Positions 51,219 to 60,955 of a stretch of 64,000 nt of DNA are shown here, in pieces. The stretch's first letter is position 1, and each line of letters begins with the position of its first letter. This DNA is from JAKAVN01 sp963796565 (lineage in GTDB: Bacteria; Desulfobacterota; Binatia; Binatales; Binataceae), in assembly GCA_963796565.1 (NCBI GenBank), contig CAWCMA010000012.1:124001-188000 (forward strand), given 5' to 3'. The translations under genes were made by a program, and so were the position numbers. The notes beneath the pieces were generated by a model that was not told the DNA's origin, did not search any database, and was given only the letters and a program-made list of their open reading frames with translations.

Positions 51219-51704
51219 ATGACTGAGAAAGACAAGGCATACATGCGGCGCGCGATCGAGCTGTCGGAGAAGACTTCCCTGGTCGACAAGGCTGGCGGCG
51301 TCTTCGGCACGGTCATCGTGGACAAAGACGGGCAAATCATCGCCGAAGGCGCCAACCGCGTCGTCGCCGAGAACGATCCGACCTGGCATGGCGAAATAGA
51401 GGCGATCCGCAAGGCCTGCAAAAAGGTGGGCAGCTTCAAGCTCACCGGATGCACTCTTTACAGCAGCGCCGAATGCTGTCCGATGTGCGCCGCGGCGGCG
51501 TACTGGGCGGGAATCAAAAAGATCTTTTACGCGGCCACTGTTGGCGACGCCCTGGAGTACGGCAACTTCGATGACACGATGATCTACGCCGAACTCAAGA
51601 AGCCCAGCACTGAGCGCTCGATTCCTGCCGAGCAGATTTCGCGCGAAGAAGCGGTCGAGGTCTGGAAGAAGTACAAGAACATGGCGGGCAGGGTTCAGTA
51701 CTAG
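51219..51704 (+). CDS. cytidine/guanine deaminase-type nucleoside deaminase
   Basis: The ATG at 51219 follows AGAGAGGTGG and gives 161 residues. The zinc site is clear: His57 and Glu59 in TWHGEIEAI and Cys87, Cys90 in ECCPMC. Sequences around DALEYGNFDD and the size match the guanine deaminase branch (GuaD-like). It hydrolyses the amino group of guanine or a related base. With a nearby molybdenum hydroxylase, a role in purine or heterocycle degradation is plausible. Confidence 0.85.
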   Translation: MTEKDKAYMRRAIELSEKTSLVDKAGGVFGTVIVDKDGQIIAEGANRVVAENDPTWHGEIEAIRKACKKVGSFKLTGCTLYSSAECCPMCAAAAYWAGIKKIFYAATVGDALEYGNFDDTMIYAELKKPSTERSIPAEQISREEAVEVWKKYKNMAGRVQY

Positions 51705-51746
51705 CAGTTTCGCGAGCTTTGCGGGGCGAGAGCGGGTGGAGATGGC

Positions 51747-53135
51747 TTGACTGCTGTGCGATATCTCGCGCTGCTTCTTTTGTTTGCGTCGTGTTGGTGG
51801 TTGGGTCTCGCTGCTGGTCTCGTATCGTCGGTCGCGGCCGCTGACGCCGCCACTCCGAACGCGCCTGCCGCACAGCCTTCGGCCTCACCATCGCTGTGGT
51901 CGTGGGTTTCCGCTGATAGTCTCAACGCCATCAGCGGAAACCCCGGCGCGGTCAACGTTCAGCCTGGCATCGGACTGCTCGGTCGGACTCTCGGATTCGG
52001 CCCGGACTCAGGGGTTTTTTTAGGCGGGCTGTGGAGCGGCGACGCCGACTACCTGATTGGCGGCGGCGTCGATCCGAGAAGCTGGAATTTGAACAGCCTC
52101 GAGCTGGTTGGATTAGACCTGGACTTTGAGAAACTGATCGGTTTGTCCGGCGGTGAGTTCGGCGCCGCGTTTCTCCAATTCGACGGACAACCCTCGAACA
52201 GCGCTGCCGGAGTGGTCACCGGTTACGACGGCCTGACCGGTCCGCCATCGCTCGATCGCAGCGAGCTATATCAACTATGGTGGCGGCAGCGCCTGTTTCA
52301 CGACAAGCTCGCGATCCGATTCGGAAAGGTCGTTCCCACCTACGATTTCAACAATGTAGCGCGACCCGTTCCGGTCCAGAATGAAAGCCTGTCGATTCCG
52401 TCCGTCACCGGACTCATCTATACGCCTATCTTCGTGAACCCGACCATCCTCGGCGCATTGCCGGGGTATTACAATTCGGCCTATGGCATAACGACGACGT
52501 TTACGCCGGGCCGAAATTGGTACGTTTTGTACGGAGCCTATGACGGTAACCTCGCGCGCGGCCGTCAGACCGGCATCCATGGAACTCCGGATTTCAACGG
52601 ATACTATTTTCAAATTGGCGAAGTCGGCACCGCGTGGTTGCTCGGTCCCGAAAGTCTGCCGGGATCGGTTGGCTTGGGCGGATGGGGTCAGACCGGAACG
52701 CTAACGGCGGGCAGTGGCAGGCAAGCTGTCCAGCAGAACGGCACCGAAGGACTCTATACCTTCGGCTCGCAGCGAATCTGGCTGCGGCATCCCGCGGTGG
52801 ACAACAGCGGCGTGAGCGGGTTCTTTCAATTCGGCATAAACGACTCCAGCACGATGCTCGCGAGCAGATACTTTGGCCTCGGCCTTACCAGCTTCGGACT
52901 GGTGCCCTACCGCCCATCGGATTCGATCGGCGTGGGCTCGGCATGGTCGTGGCTGAACCGGCTTCCCGGTTCTGGTTTTCGCAGTAACGAGTTCATACTG
53001 CAGGGTTATTACCAGGCGCACATCGTGGGCGGTATTTTTGTTCAGCCGACCCTGAGCTATATTCCCAATCCCGGACAGAGTACCGCTTTGCATGGCGCGA
53101 CCGCATTGACGTTGCAGAGCACAGTGCTGTTTTGA
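51747..53135 (+). CDS. OprB-type carbohydrate-selective porin
   Basis: The frame opens at a TTG after GGTGGAG and gives 462 residues. A signal peptide (to about residue 32, VAAADA) precedes a beta-strand-rich chain typical of OprB porins. These show GVFLGGLWSGDADYLIGGGV, RFGKVVPTYDFNN and an aromatic C-terminal strand ending TLQSTVLF. The chain ends in Phe, as do most outer-membrane barrels. The porin probably feeds the substrate of the catabolic genes. A berberine-bridge-type oxidase follows by a few bases. Confidence 0.85.
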   Translation: MTAVRYLALLLLFASCWWLGLAAGLVSSVAAADAATPNAPAAQPSASPSLWSWVSADSLNAISGNPGAVNVQPGIGLLGRTLGFGPDSGVFLGGLWSGDADYLIGGGVDPRSWNLNSLELVGLDLDFEKLIGLSGGEFGAAFLQFDGQPSNSAAGVVTGYDGLTGPPSLDRSELYQLWWRQRLFHDKLAIRFGKVVPTYDFNNVARPVPVQNESLSIPSVTGLIYTPIFVNPTILGALPGYYNSAYGITTTFTPGRNWYVLYGAYDGNLARGRQTGIHGTPDFNGYYFQIGEVGTAWLLGPESLPGSVGLGGWGQTGTLTAGSGRQAVQQNGTEGLYTFGSQRIWLRHPAVDNSGVSGFFQFGINDSSTMLASRYFGLGLTSFGLVPYRPSDSIGVGSAWSWLNRLPGSGFRSNEFILQGYYQAHIVGGIFVQPTLSYIPNPGQSTALHGATALTLQSTVLF

Positions 53136-53149
53136 TTTTACGAGAACCC

Positions 53150-54610
53150 ATGATCGACGCGTCAAGTGCTGCTGATTATTCGCGCTGCGGGCCGATTGAA
53201 ACGAATTGGGGATTCAATAGATGGACAGTGCCCTTCTGCAGAATCAGAATCGCCGGCAAAATCATCCACCGTGATCACCCCGACTACCAGGACGCATGGA
53301 AGGCCAACTGGAATCAGCTTCGCCCCGAGCGCTACCCGGACCTTATAGTTCAGGTTGCGAGCGATCTTGACGTAGTCGAAGCGGTTAAGTTCGCGCGCGA
53401 AAATCGGCTTAAGGTCGCCGTTCGTGGCGGCGGGCACGCGTGGTGCGCCACGCCGTTGCGCAAGGGCGGGATGCTTATAGACCTGTCGCGGCTCGTCGAA
53501 GTGAAGATCGATCCCGCCGCGCGCACAGCCGCAATCCAGCCATTCATCTCCAATCAGGATTTGATACGCAAGCTCGAAGAGCATCAGCTGGCGTTTCCCG
53601 TCGGCCATTGCCCCCAGGTCAAAGCGAGCGGTTATCTGTTGAGTGGCGGAATCGGCTGGAACGCGAGCCTTTGGGGAGAAGCAGCATTGAACGTCACTGC
53701 GGTCGAGATGGTTACCGCTGAGGGGCGGCTGATTACGGCTAATGCGAACCAGAACCAGGAATTGTTCTGGGCCGCGCGCGGTGCCGGCGCGGGGATGTTC
53801 GCGGTAGCAATCCGGTTTCACTTGAAGCTTTACCCTCGGCCGCGGGCGATACATACGAGTACCTATTACTATCCGCTGAGCAACCTCCGGGAAGTGACGG
53901 AATGGTTTTCGGATGTGGCTGAAACGATGCCTCGTAATGTTGAAATGACGTTCTTTCTCGTCGCCGCACCGGCGGACCTACTCGATAAATGCAAGTCTGA
54001 TGGCGGGAAGATCTGCATGATTACGGCGACGGTGTTCGCCGATACTAAAGAGGAGGCAGCGCAAACCCTGAGCGTTCTCGAGCAATGCCCTTACAATCCG
54101 ACCTGCCTGCGGAAAACGGTCGCCGACGCAAGTACGTTTGAAACTCTATTCGCGCTCTCGGGAGGCATGTGGTCGGAATTTCATCGCAGCAAAGTCGAGA
54201 GCGTGTGGTCGAATTCACGGCCGAGCGACATGCTGTGCGCGCTTCGCGACCACTTCATAAAGACGCCCAACCCCAAGACGCTGATCCTTTTCGCACTCTA
54301 CCCTGGATGGGCGAAAGGCGTCCCTTCGCTCGAGGATCTCGCGCTCTCGCAGGCGGCGCGCGTTTATGGCGGACCGTGGACGACGTGGGAGGACTCCAAG
54401 GATGACGCGGCCAATATCGACTGGCATCGCAAGTGCTGCGAGATTCTGAAGCCGTTTGTCAGCGGCCGCTACCTCGGGGAATCCGACATAGTCGACGACC
54501 ACTCGCGCGCCGAAGAAGCCTTTTCTCCGGCGAACTGGCAGCGCCTGCAGCAACTCAAGACGAAATATGATCCCGAAGGACTTTTTCACGGATTTTTCGG
54601 AGGCCTGTGA
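53150..54610 (+). CDS. FAD-linked oxidase, berberine-bridge-enzyme type
   Basis: The 486-residue protein uses the ATG at 53150. The FAD motif VAVRGGGHAW has His96, and a GHCPQVKASG loop has Cys154, the two places where bicovalent FAD links form in berberine bridge enzymes. A GGGIGWNASLW stretch and a C-terminal VDDHSRAEEAFSPANWQRLQQLKTKYDPEGLF end match the BBE family. These enzymes oxidise alcohols or amines with O2. It overlaps or abuts the porin gene stop closely, so the two are co-transcribed. No signal peptide is seen. Confidence 0.85.
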   Translation: MIDASSAADYSRCGPIETNWGFNRWTVPFCRIRIAGKIIHRDHPDYQDAWKANWNQLRPERYPDLIVQVASDLDVVEAVKFARENRLKVAVRGGGHAWCATPLRKGGMLIDLSRLVEVKIDPAARTAAIQPFISNQDLIRKLEEHQLAFPVGHCPQVKASGYLLSGGIGWNASLWGEAALNVTAVEMVTAEGRLITANANQNQELFWAARGAGAGMFAVAIRFHLKLYPRPRAIHTSTYYYPLSNLREVTEWFSDVAETMPRNVEMTFFLVAAPADLLDKCKSDGGKICMITATVFADTKEEAAQTLSVLEQCPYNPTCLRKTVADASTFETLFALSGGMWSEFHRSKVESVWSNSRPSDMLCALRDHFIKTPNPKTLILFALYPGWAKGVPSLEDLALSQAARVYGGPWTTWEDSKDDAANIDWHRKCCEILKPFVSGRYLGESDIVDDHSRAEEAFSPANWQRLQQLKTKYDPEGLFHGFFGGL

Positions 54611-54713
54611 GGAACGGGTCGCGAATCGCCACGAACAATGAAAGATGCCGATGCCTCGGTTTATCGGGGTCGGACGGCCGATCGTTGGAAATGGCAGGTA
54701 AAGGTCGTGCAAC

Positions 54714-55568
54714 TTAGAGACCGATCTCTGCCAGGAAGACGTCCTGCGTCGCCTTGCGGGCAATAGTTCCAGCAAAGGTGCCGAGCGACGCCGCGATCAG
54801 CTGGTTGGTCGAGAAGGTCGAGATGCCCAGGGCCGCCTGCTCGACCGCGGAGGTCACGGTCGATTCGGCCAGCGACGCGAATCCCCTGAACCAAGTCTGC
54901 TTGGTCTGACCGTCAGCGCCCGAAAGTGCCCGCAGCCTCGCGTATCGATCGTTCAGCTTGAATAGTGCGTTCGCCGATGCTTCGACGGTGATGCGAATCA
55001 AGTCTCTAACATACTGATCCGCGGTCTTGCGTGAAGCGTACTTTCGCACCTCGTTCCGGAGGTCTGCCAGGGTGAAGTTGATCGGATCAACAGCACTGGC
55101 GTCAATCGTAGGTGCGACGATAGCTCCTCCTTCGAGAGTCGTGTAGCCGTTGGGATCGAAAAAGTACGCCTGGTACGCCTCGGTGACAGGCTTGATGAGA
55201 TCATTGTCGGGCGCCTGTTCGATCAGCGCCAACAGCGACAGCCCGACTCCCAGTTGCTGTCCGGCAAGCTTTGCCAGGTCGGGAGCGAGCTGTGCCAGAT
55301 CGTCCAGTACGCCCTTGAGGTCCATGGTGGCGGTTTTTTTCAGAATGTCGTCCAGATCGTTGATGAGTCCGCCAGTACCCGAAATGGAGCGCAGAATGCT
55401 CGACAGACCATCCACGGAGAGATTGATAGCAGGCAGAGTGGCGCCCGCGTTGAGTTGGGTCAGGACCGACCCCGGCTTGAACGGGACGAGGTCGCCCTTA
55501 CGATCTCCCATCAACATTGTCACGATCTGGTCGAAAGGCGCACGGAAGAAGCCGATGTTCCTGGCCAT
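54714..55568 (-). CDS. unrecognised 284-residue protein
   Basis: The protein begins MARNIGFFRAPFDQIVTMLM and has no signal peptide or membrane segment. It is moderately helical with a central DLDDILKKTATMDLKGVLDD stretch, a YFFDPNGYTTLEGGAIV segment and an end with FSTNQLIAASLGTFAGTIA. I recognise no family. It is divergent from the 1234-residue membrane protein across 390 bases, so the two may be co-regulated. A structural role is a guess. Confidence 0.75.
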   Translation of the reverse strand: MARNIGFFRAPFDQIVTMLMGDRKGDLVPFKPGSVLTQLNAGATLPAINLSVDGLSSILRSISGTGGLINDLDDILKKTATMDLKGVLDDLAQLAPDLAKLAGQQLGVGLSLLALIEQAPDNDLIKPVTEAYQAYFFDPNGYTTLEGGAIVAPTIDASAVDPINFTLADLRNEVRKYASRKTADQYVRDLIRITVEASANALFKLNDRYARLRALSGADGQTKQTWFRGFASLAESTVTSAVEQAALGISTFSTNQLIAASLGTFAGTIARKATQDVFLAEIGL

Positions 55569-55960
55569 TTGTTCTCTCTTCAGCTACGAACGTTAAACTC
55601 TCTTGACCAATGACTTGGCGAACTCAACTCCTCAGATGGGACCGGGGATGGAGCGGTCCGAAACCAGGTCAACGCGACCCCTCGCTCTCCAAGTCTCCCT
55701 CTATCGGTTGTGCGCGCCGCTGTCCAGAAGCGATGGTCATGGTAGATTACACCTGTACTCCGTTTGGCATTGGTGCGAACCTGAATCGAGACCCGAAGCG
55801 GAGGATTCCGGGCAATAGTTCTCGTCCGCCACGCTCAGGAAGGATCGATGAAGGTACTTTGTAAGGTACTCTAACGGATAGAAAGTGGCTGATCGCAAGT
55901 TTTCAGAATTCCACCAGAGCATCCGTCTGATTTCACGATAAGTCGATCGAGGGGGGGACG
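55569..55960. other. divergent intergenic region of the terminal locus
   Basis: About 390 bases between two divergent genes. A TTGACC on the plus strand near 55600 is a possible -35 but its -10 is poor. Sequence GGAGGGGGG-type ribosome binding region precedes the 55961 start (GAGGGGGGG). No gene was seen. Confidence 0.4.
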
Positions 55961-58900
55961 ATGGATCGACAAAACTCCGGCCTCGGAGCGTTGCTGATCG
56001 TTGTGTTGGGCGCAATCGCGCTGGTGGTGCCCTTGAACCTTGCACAATCGGCGCCTCCGAAACCGTCTACGGTTTCGCGGAGCGCCGCTTACTCTTTACC
56101 GGCCGGGAGGTACGAGCCTATTGAGCACAGCGCCGAAGACCTGATCGCGGACTTTCTCGACGCTGATCCCGGGTTGTTACCGGAAGATGGGCCGTGGTCA
56201 AGGTCCGATCGTCAATGGCCAGCCGCGGGTCAGTCCTGGCCACAGGACCGCAATGGCCGTGACAATCGCAGCCTCTACCAGATCGAATACCTGATAGTCA
56301 CTTTGCCCGACCCGCTGGCGCCCGCACTCAGCGCTCAGTTCGACAGCCGTCTCGACGCCATTCAACGCGCGGCCGAAGCCGACAATTTCATAATCGACCG
56401 GCTCGACCTTCCCTGGCCGGATGCTATGAAAGGAGCGGCCGAGGGCCTAAAGCCGGAACAGGATATCGAACCCCAGCCAAGCCCGGCTGCCGCTGGCGCG
56501 AATGGCGCGGCGAGCGAAAAGAACCGCTTTGATCGGGATCCTGGGTTGATCCTGCTGCGCAGCCGCAAAGAGCGACGTCTGCTGATACTGTTCATTGTCG
56601 GTGAGCGGCCCACCACGGGAATTCACAAACGAGCCCTTCGAAGCGCGCTGGACCAGACGGCGTGGCTGTCCAGGTGGCAGAGCGCGTCCGAGCAAACGAG
56701 CGACCCATTTCTGTCGGTGATGCCGCCAGTAGCTGCGGATACGCATTCACCGGAACTAAGAATTATGGGACCCACGTACTCAGGATCGGCCGATTCGCTG
56801 GCCTTTACGATCAAGACCTGGCTCGATTCGTCCAATCTTGCGACAAAACCGCGGGTCAGGATCATTTCGGGTAGTGCGACCGCGATCGGGCCCAGGCAGT
56901 TTCCCTCACCGATCGATTACCACATGACCACTATTCCAATCACGGCGAATGTATTCGCCAAGTTCGCCATGAGCGCGTTCAAGGCCAAGCCAAACGAAAT
57001 AGCGCTGTTATCCGAGGCGAACACTGCATACGGACGCTCCTTTGGTCCGGGGATAACGAACCCTCGGTCCACGACTGAAGAGGGGGAATCGGTTCCTACA
57101 AAAACCGGCCCTCCCATCCTGTATCTGCATTTTCCTCTTCATATCGCGAATTTGCGCGGCGCGTGGGGGGCGCAATCCGCGATCGGCCGGCTTCCGTCGC
57201 CCATACAGACGTCAAACATACCACTCTCGCCGCAACCCGAGGCACATCCCGATTACATAGTGCCTCCATACTCGCCACGGACCTCTGCCGCGGATCAACT
57301 CATACTATCCACACTGCTCAGCGAAATACATAGCGAACACATCGGCTATATCGGATTGTCGGCAAGTGATGTGGAAGACCGCATGTTCCTGGTGCAGCAG
57401 ATCCGAAGGTTCTGCCCCGATGCGGTGCTGGTCCTGTTCAACACGGATCTTTTGTATCTGCATTCGGACTTCAACCTCGACCTTCGCGGAACGCTGCTGC
57501 TCTCGACTTATCCCTTGTACAACCCTGAACAGCTTTGGACCTATCCATTTGGAGGTCACGAGTCGCGGGTTCCGTTTTCGGCCGACAATGACGAGGGAGT
57601 ATACAACGCCACCCTGGCGCTGCTGCACGACGAAGGAGCAATGCTCGAGTATTCGCCTCCCTTTTCGCCTCGACCAAATCGGCCGGTGCTCTGGCTCTCG
57701 CTGGTGGGGAGCGACCGTTTGTGGCCGGTCACCTTCCGCGGTCCGAGCAAGACTGCTGAGGGTCTTTTTGAGTCGCAGGTCCCGCGGCCTCCCGCGCCAG
57801 CCGAGTTGCTTGGAGTCAGGTATCCTGCGCCGTTGGTGATGCTGTTCGTGCTGGCGAGCGCGCTATGCCTGCTGTTCAGTTCGCTGGCGTTGAAACATTG
57901 TGGACTTCGGCCGGAAGGGCGTCTCGACCGCATGATGCGATGGGTTTGGCGGCATGAACCTTTATCGGCCGAAAGCTTTTTCGAGACCTCCTTCGAAGGC
58001 CATGCGGTGGATTCGGGGTTTAGTTTGCTGGCGCTGGAGAGACGCCTGGGCGTACTCTCGCTGGCGCTGGTGACAGTGGGTCTCTATGTAATAGTGTCCT
58101 GCTTTTTTCTTCTGCCCCTCAGCACGGCGTTGGCTGGTTTGCATGGGGTCGCGCCCGGAGCTGTTACGTCGGCGTTCGCTTTAGCCTTGGCCGTGACAGT
58201 ACTGCTGTTCGCCGCGGCAGCGATTTGGGCACTGGCGCGCGACATCGCTCGCAGTGTCCGGAACGTTCAGGGAGAATTTCTGAAAACCCTGATTCACTCG
58301 ACGCTTCCGTTTGCGGTTAGCTTCTTGCTGCTTGGCTACGCATATTGCGCGAGTATATTCACTTGGCACCGACCCGCGGCCGACGAGTTTGCGCACGATC
58401 GTGTGGCGGCATTATTACTGTTCTTCAGGGCCGCGAACCTTCGCGATGGGGTATCACCACTGTCGGCGATATTGCTCGTCGGCGGTGCCGGACTGGTGTT
58501 GCTCGTTTGCTCCGTGCGGCGGCTCAGCCTCCTGGAGCAATGCCAGATAAGGAGCGGCTTTCTTTCCTTCGGTACCACGGAGAAGTCGTGGCTTGGCGTG
58601 GGCGAACTGGAGCATCGCCTTCGTGAGCGGCTGGAAGGCGCCCCGATCGAATTGCCGGGCGGAAGTCTGTTTGTATTGGGCGGTGTGATGATCGTGGGCT
58701 GGTTCCTGGTCATCGCGTCCGGCAAATCGATCGACGGACGCTGGTTCGATTTCCTGGTCGGGTTTGCCGCGCTCGGCGTGTTCGCGGCGCAGTCGTGGGC
58801 CCTGTTACGCCTGGTATATGGATGGAGGGCACTCAGACGCCTCTTGCGTCGCCTCTACTGGCATCCGACGCGGGTCGCGTATGAAGAGTTTCAAAAGCAC

Positions 58901-59665
58901 TTGCCCGGCGGACAGCGCCTGAAGCTGACGGAGCCTCCCCCAACGACGACGGCGCTCGAATACTCTCTGGAGAGAGTTCGGCAAATTGTCGCGCTGCTGG
59001 CTGATTCGAGTAGTGCGGAGAAGGCGCGCAGTGCGGATCTTGGTCAGGAACTTAGCGCCGATGTCAAAGAAGTCGAAGACACTGTCTCGAACACGCTCGG
59101 CGCCATGGCTCGCGATGACTGGAGCGAAGCGGTCTGGCTGAGATATCAAGCGGAGCGCAGCCTCGCACACATTACCAGAAGAGTCGGAGTGATGGTGGAA
59201 CCTCTATGGCGTCTCGGCGACGCGACGCGGCAGCCAGCCGAGTTCGAAGATAAACTATCAGAGCAGGGATCGCTCTTCGTGGTAAGCCGCGTCGTCGATC
59301 TGCTGCGGCAGGTCTTTCCGCACTTTCAAAACCTCGCGTTGTTCGTCACCGCCAGCATCCTCATGATGCTGCTGGCCGTGAGTTCCTATCCGTTCGGCCA
59401 CCGGGACACGCTGTTGTGGATCGCCTGGCTCGCAGTCGGATCCGCTGTGGGCGCGATGCTCTATGTGTTCGTATCGATGAACCGGGATCGCGTATTAAGC
59501 CTCCTCCAGGGCACTACTCCGGGGCAGCTTACCTGGAATAGCACCTTCATCGCGCAGGTCGTGATCTATGGACTGCTGCCGGTACTGGGTTTGATCGGTG
59601 CCCAGTTTCCCGGGCAACTGAATCAAGCTTTCTCCTGGATATCCAACCTTGCGGGAAAGTCGTGA
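55961..59665 (+). CDS. large membrane protein with periplasmic receptor-like domain, unknown
   Basis: The 1234-residue protein has an N-terminal membrane segment (residues 8-28), then about 590 residues outside the cytoplasm. Within this part, GYIGLSASDVEDRMFLVQQI and FNTDLLYLHSDFNLDLRGTL resemble folds of periplasmic receptors of the type I ligand-binding class. Membrane segments follow at about residues 622-645, 695-720, 735-760, 782-802, 833-855, 903-920 and 928-950. A soluble stretch of 180 residues and a last group of three segments come after. I recognise no family. The plan suggests a membrane sensor or channel with an outside receptor; this is inference. Confidence 0.85.
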   Translation: MDRQNSGLGALLIVVLGAIALVVPLNLAQSAPPKPSTVSRSAAYSLPAGRYEPIEHSAEDLIADFLDADPGLLPEDGPWSRSDRQWPAAGQSWPQDRNGRDNRSLYQIEYLIVTLPDPLAPALSAQFDSRLDAIQRAAEADNFIIDRLDLPWPDAMKGAAEGLKPEQDIEPQPSPAAAGANGAASEKNRFDRDPGLILLRSRKERRLLILFIVGERPTTGIHKRALRSALDQTAWLSRWQSASEQTSDPFLSVMPPVAADTHSPELRIMGPTYSGSADSLAFTIKTWLDSSNLATKPRVRIISGSATAIGPRQFPSPIDYHMTTIPITANVFAKFAMSAFKAKPNEIALLSEANTAYGRSFGPGITNPRSTTEEGESVPTKTGPPILYLHFPLHIANLRGAWGAQSAIGRLPSPIQTSNIPLSPQPEAHPDYIVPPYSPRTSAADQLILSTLLSEIHSEHIGYIGLSASDVEDRMFLVQQIRRFCPDAVLVLFNTDLLYLHSDFNLDLRGTLLLSTYPLYNPEQLWTYPFGGHESRVPFSADNDEGVYNATLALLHDEGAMLEYSPPFSPRPNRPVLWLSLVGSDRLWPVTFRGPSKTAEGLFESQVPRPPAPAELLGVRYPAPLVMLFVLASALCLLFSSLALKHCGLRPEGRLDRMMRWVWRHEPLSAESFFETSFEGHAVDSGFSLLALERRLGVLSLALVTVGLYVIVSCFFLLPLSTALAGLHGVAPGAVTSAFALALAVTVLLFAAAAIWALARDIARSVRNVQGEFLKTLIHSTLPFAVSFLLLGYAYCASIFTWHRPAADEFAHDRVAALLLFFRAANLRDGVSPLSAILLVGGAGLVLLVCSVRRLSLLEQCQIRSGFLSFGTTEKSWLGVGELEHRLRERLEGAPIELPGGSLFVLGGVMIVGWFLVIASGKSIDGRWFDFLVGFAALGVFAAQSWALLRLVYGWRALRRLLRRLYWHPTRVAYEEFQKHLPGGQRLKLTEPPPTTTALEYSLERVRQIVALLADSSSAEKARSADLGQELSADVKEVEDTVSNTLGAMARDDWSEAVWLRYQAERSLAHITRRVGVMVEPLWRLGDATRQPAEFEDKLSEQGSLFVVSRVVDLLRQVFPHFQNLALFVTASILMMLLAVSSYPFGHRDTLLWIAWLAVGSAVGAMLYVFVSMNRDRVLSLLQGTTPGQLTWNSTFIAQVVIYGLLPVLGLIGAQFPGQLNQAFSWISNLAGKS

Positions 59666-59710
59666 TGGCGGGTAGCCGGCAGAGTTGGCCGAGGATGACT
59701 CTGGCGGGCG

Positions 59711-60682
59711 CTAGATGGTAGGGGTGAACGGCGCCAGGCCGATCCCGTATTGCTCCTCGAGGTCGTAGTGTCGTCCGTGAACCACACCCTTGCCGTTTGC
59801 GATCGTGAGTTTGCGAGTGCGCACGTCGGCCACCCATCGCGGGTTCGCGGCCTGCGCCCTGCGGTTCGCGATAATCTGTAGACGCGCAACTTCGGTCGCG
59901 TCACGGCTTGCTGCGGTTGGCAGCGCCGCAAAGTCGCGCTCGATCTGCGACATGACGATCTGGTTGATGGAATAATTCTGGACCTTGATGTCGAACATCA
60001 GGGCCATCGCACGCTCGGAAGTTACCTTGAAGGTTTTGCAGAACTGCTCGGCACCGCGGAAAAGACCCGCCGCGCTCGCGACCTGGATAGCATCGAACTC
60101 CGCCAAGCGCGCCAACGATTTCAAAAGACCCCGCCACGGTTCGATGATCCTGTGCTGGGAATCCTGAATCGATCGCGCCCACGCCATCTGTTCATCATGG
60201 CTGGCGCGGAGCACGTGCCTGAACTCCGCCGCGTAGGTGTGAAACACGGTATCAATAAGTTGCGGGTGGTCCTCGACGATCTGTTGCAGTAGAGGCTGTA
60301 GACTGCCCTGTCCCAGATTCCATTGACATACGCCGAGGCTGATTCCCTGGCCGTCGAAGTCGCCGCTAAGGCCGGCGAAGCAGTCTGGCGGAGGCATCTC
60401 AGTCTCGAACGAACCGGTAAGGGCGAGACATCGTTCGTTCAGAGGGGCCGCCTTTATAGCCGGCTCCTGGACCGGCATGCCATCGAAGAGCTTAACCCAT
60501 GTCGCTTCATTCGCCTGTCCGCCTGATTCGAGGCCCTGGTCACGTTGGAAGGCCTTGACCGCGCTTTCGGTTCCGCCTGCGAAGTCGTTGTCGATCGGGC
60601 CGTTGTAGAATTTCAGGTCCTTCAGTTTCTGCTGAATCTTTCCAATTTCGGGACCTTGCGAGCCGCAGATATAAAGTGCCAT
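59711..60682 (-). CDS. peptidoglycan-binding protein with GH46-like hydrolase signature
   Basis: The ATG at 60682 follows AGGGGAAG and gives 323 residues; a longer frame to 60766 adds no support. Residues 5-66 are a PG_binding_1 domain with KIQQKLKDLKFYNGPID and AVKAFQRDQGL. Residues about 85-125 hold LTGSFETEM with Glu93 and GDFDGQGIS with Asp110, 17 residues apart, as in GH46-type chitosanases (18 in the type enzyme). The rest is helical. It has no signal peptide, so it may be exported by a contact-dependent or unusual route. It converges with the 1234-residue membrane protein gene. Confidence 0.7.
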   Translation of the reverse strand: MALYICGSQGPEIGKIQQKLKDLKFYNGPIDNDFAGGTESAVKAFQRDQGLESGGQANEATWVKLFDGMPVQEPAIKAAPLNERCLALTGSFETEMPPPDCFAGLSGDFDGQGISLGVCQWNLGQGSLQPLLQQIVEDHPQLIDTVFHTYAAEFRHVLRASHDEQMAWARSIQDSQHRIIEPWRGLLKSLARLAEFDAIQVASAAGLFRGAEQFCKTFKVTSERAMALMFDIKVQNYSINQIVMSQIERDFAALPTAASRDATEVARLQIIANRRAQAANPRWVADVRTRKLTIANGKGVVHGRHYDLEEQYGIGLAPFTPTI

Positions 60683-60955
60683 CGAATTTCTTCCCCTTGG
60701 GTGTCCTACCCGTTTTCTCAGGCAATCTGGCCTACTGTCTACAACCGGACCCCCCTTAACCGTCAACGACTATCTGGTGTGTTGACTCCGCTATACGCTT
60801 CGGAGATGTTTGCTCAGATTGTCCGCACGGAGTATCAAGGTCTCCCGCGCAATGCCAGTCAACCGTTGAACGTAACTGTCAGACGTGGAAGGCCGTATCG
60901 GGGAAATCTATTTATTTTCGTGGGTTTGCTGATGAACGCTGCCGCGACATCCGCG

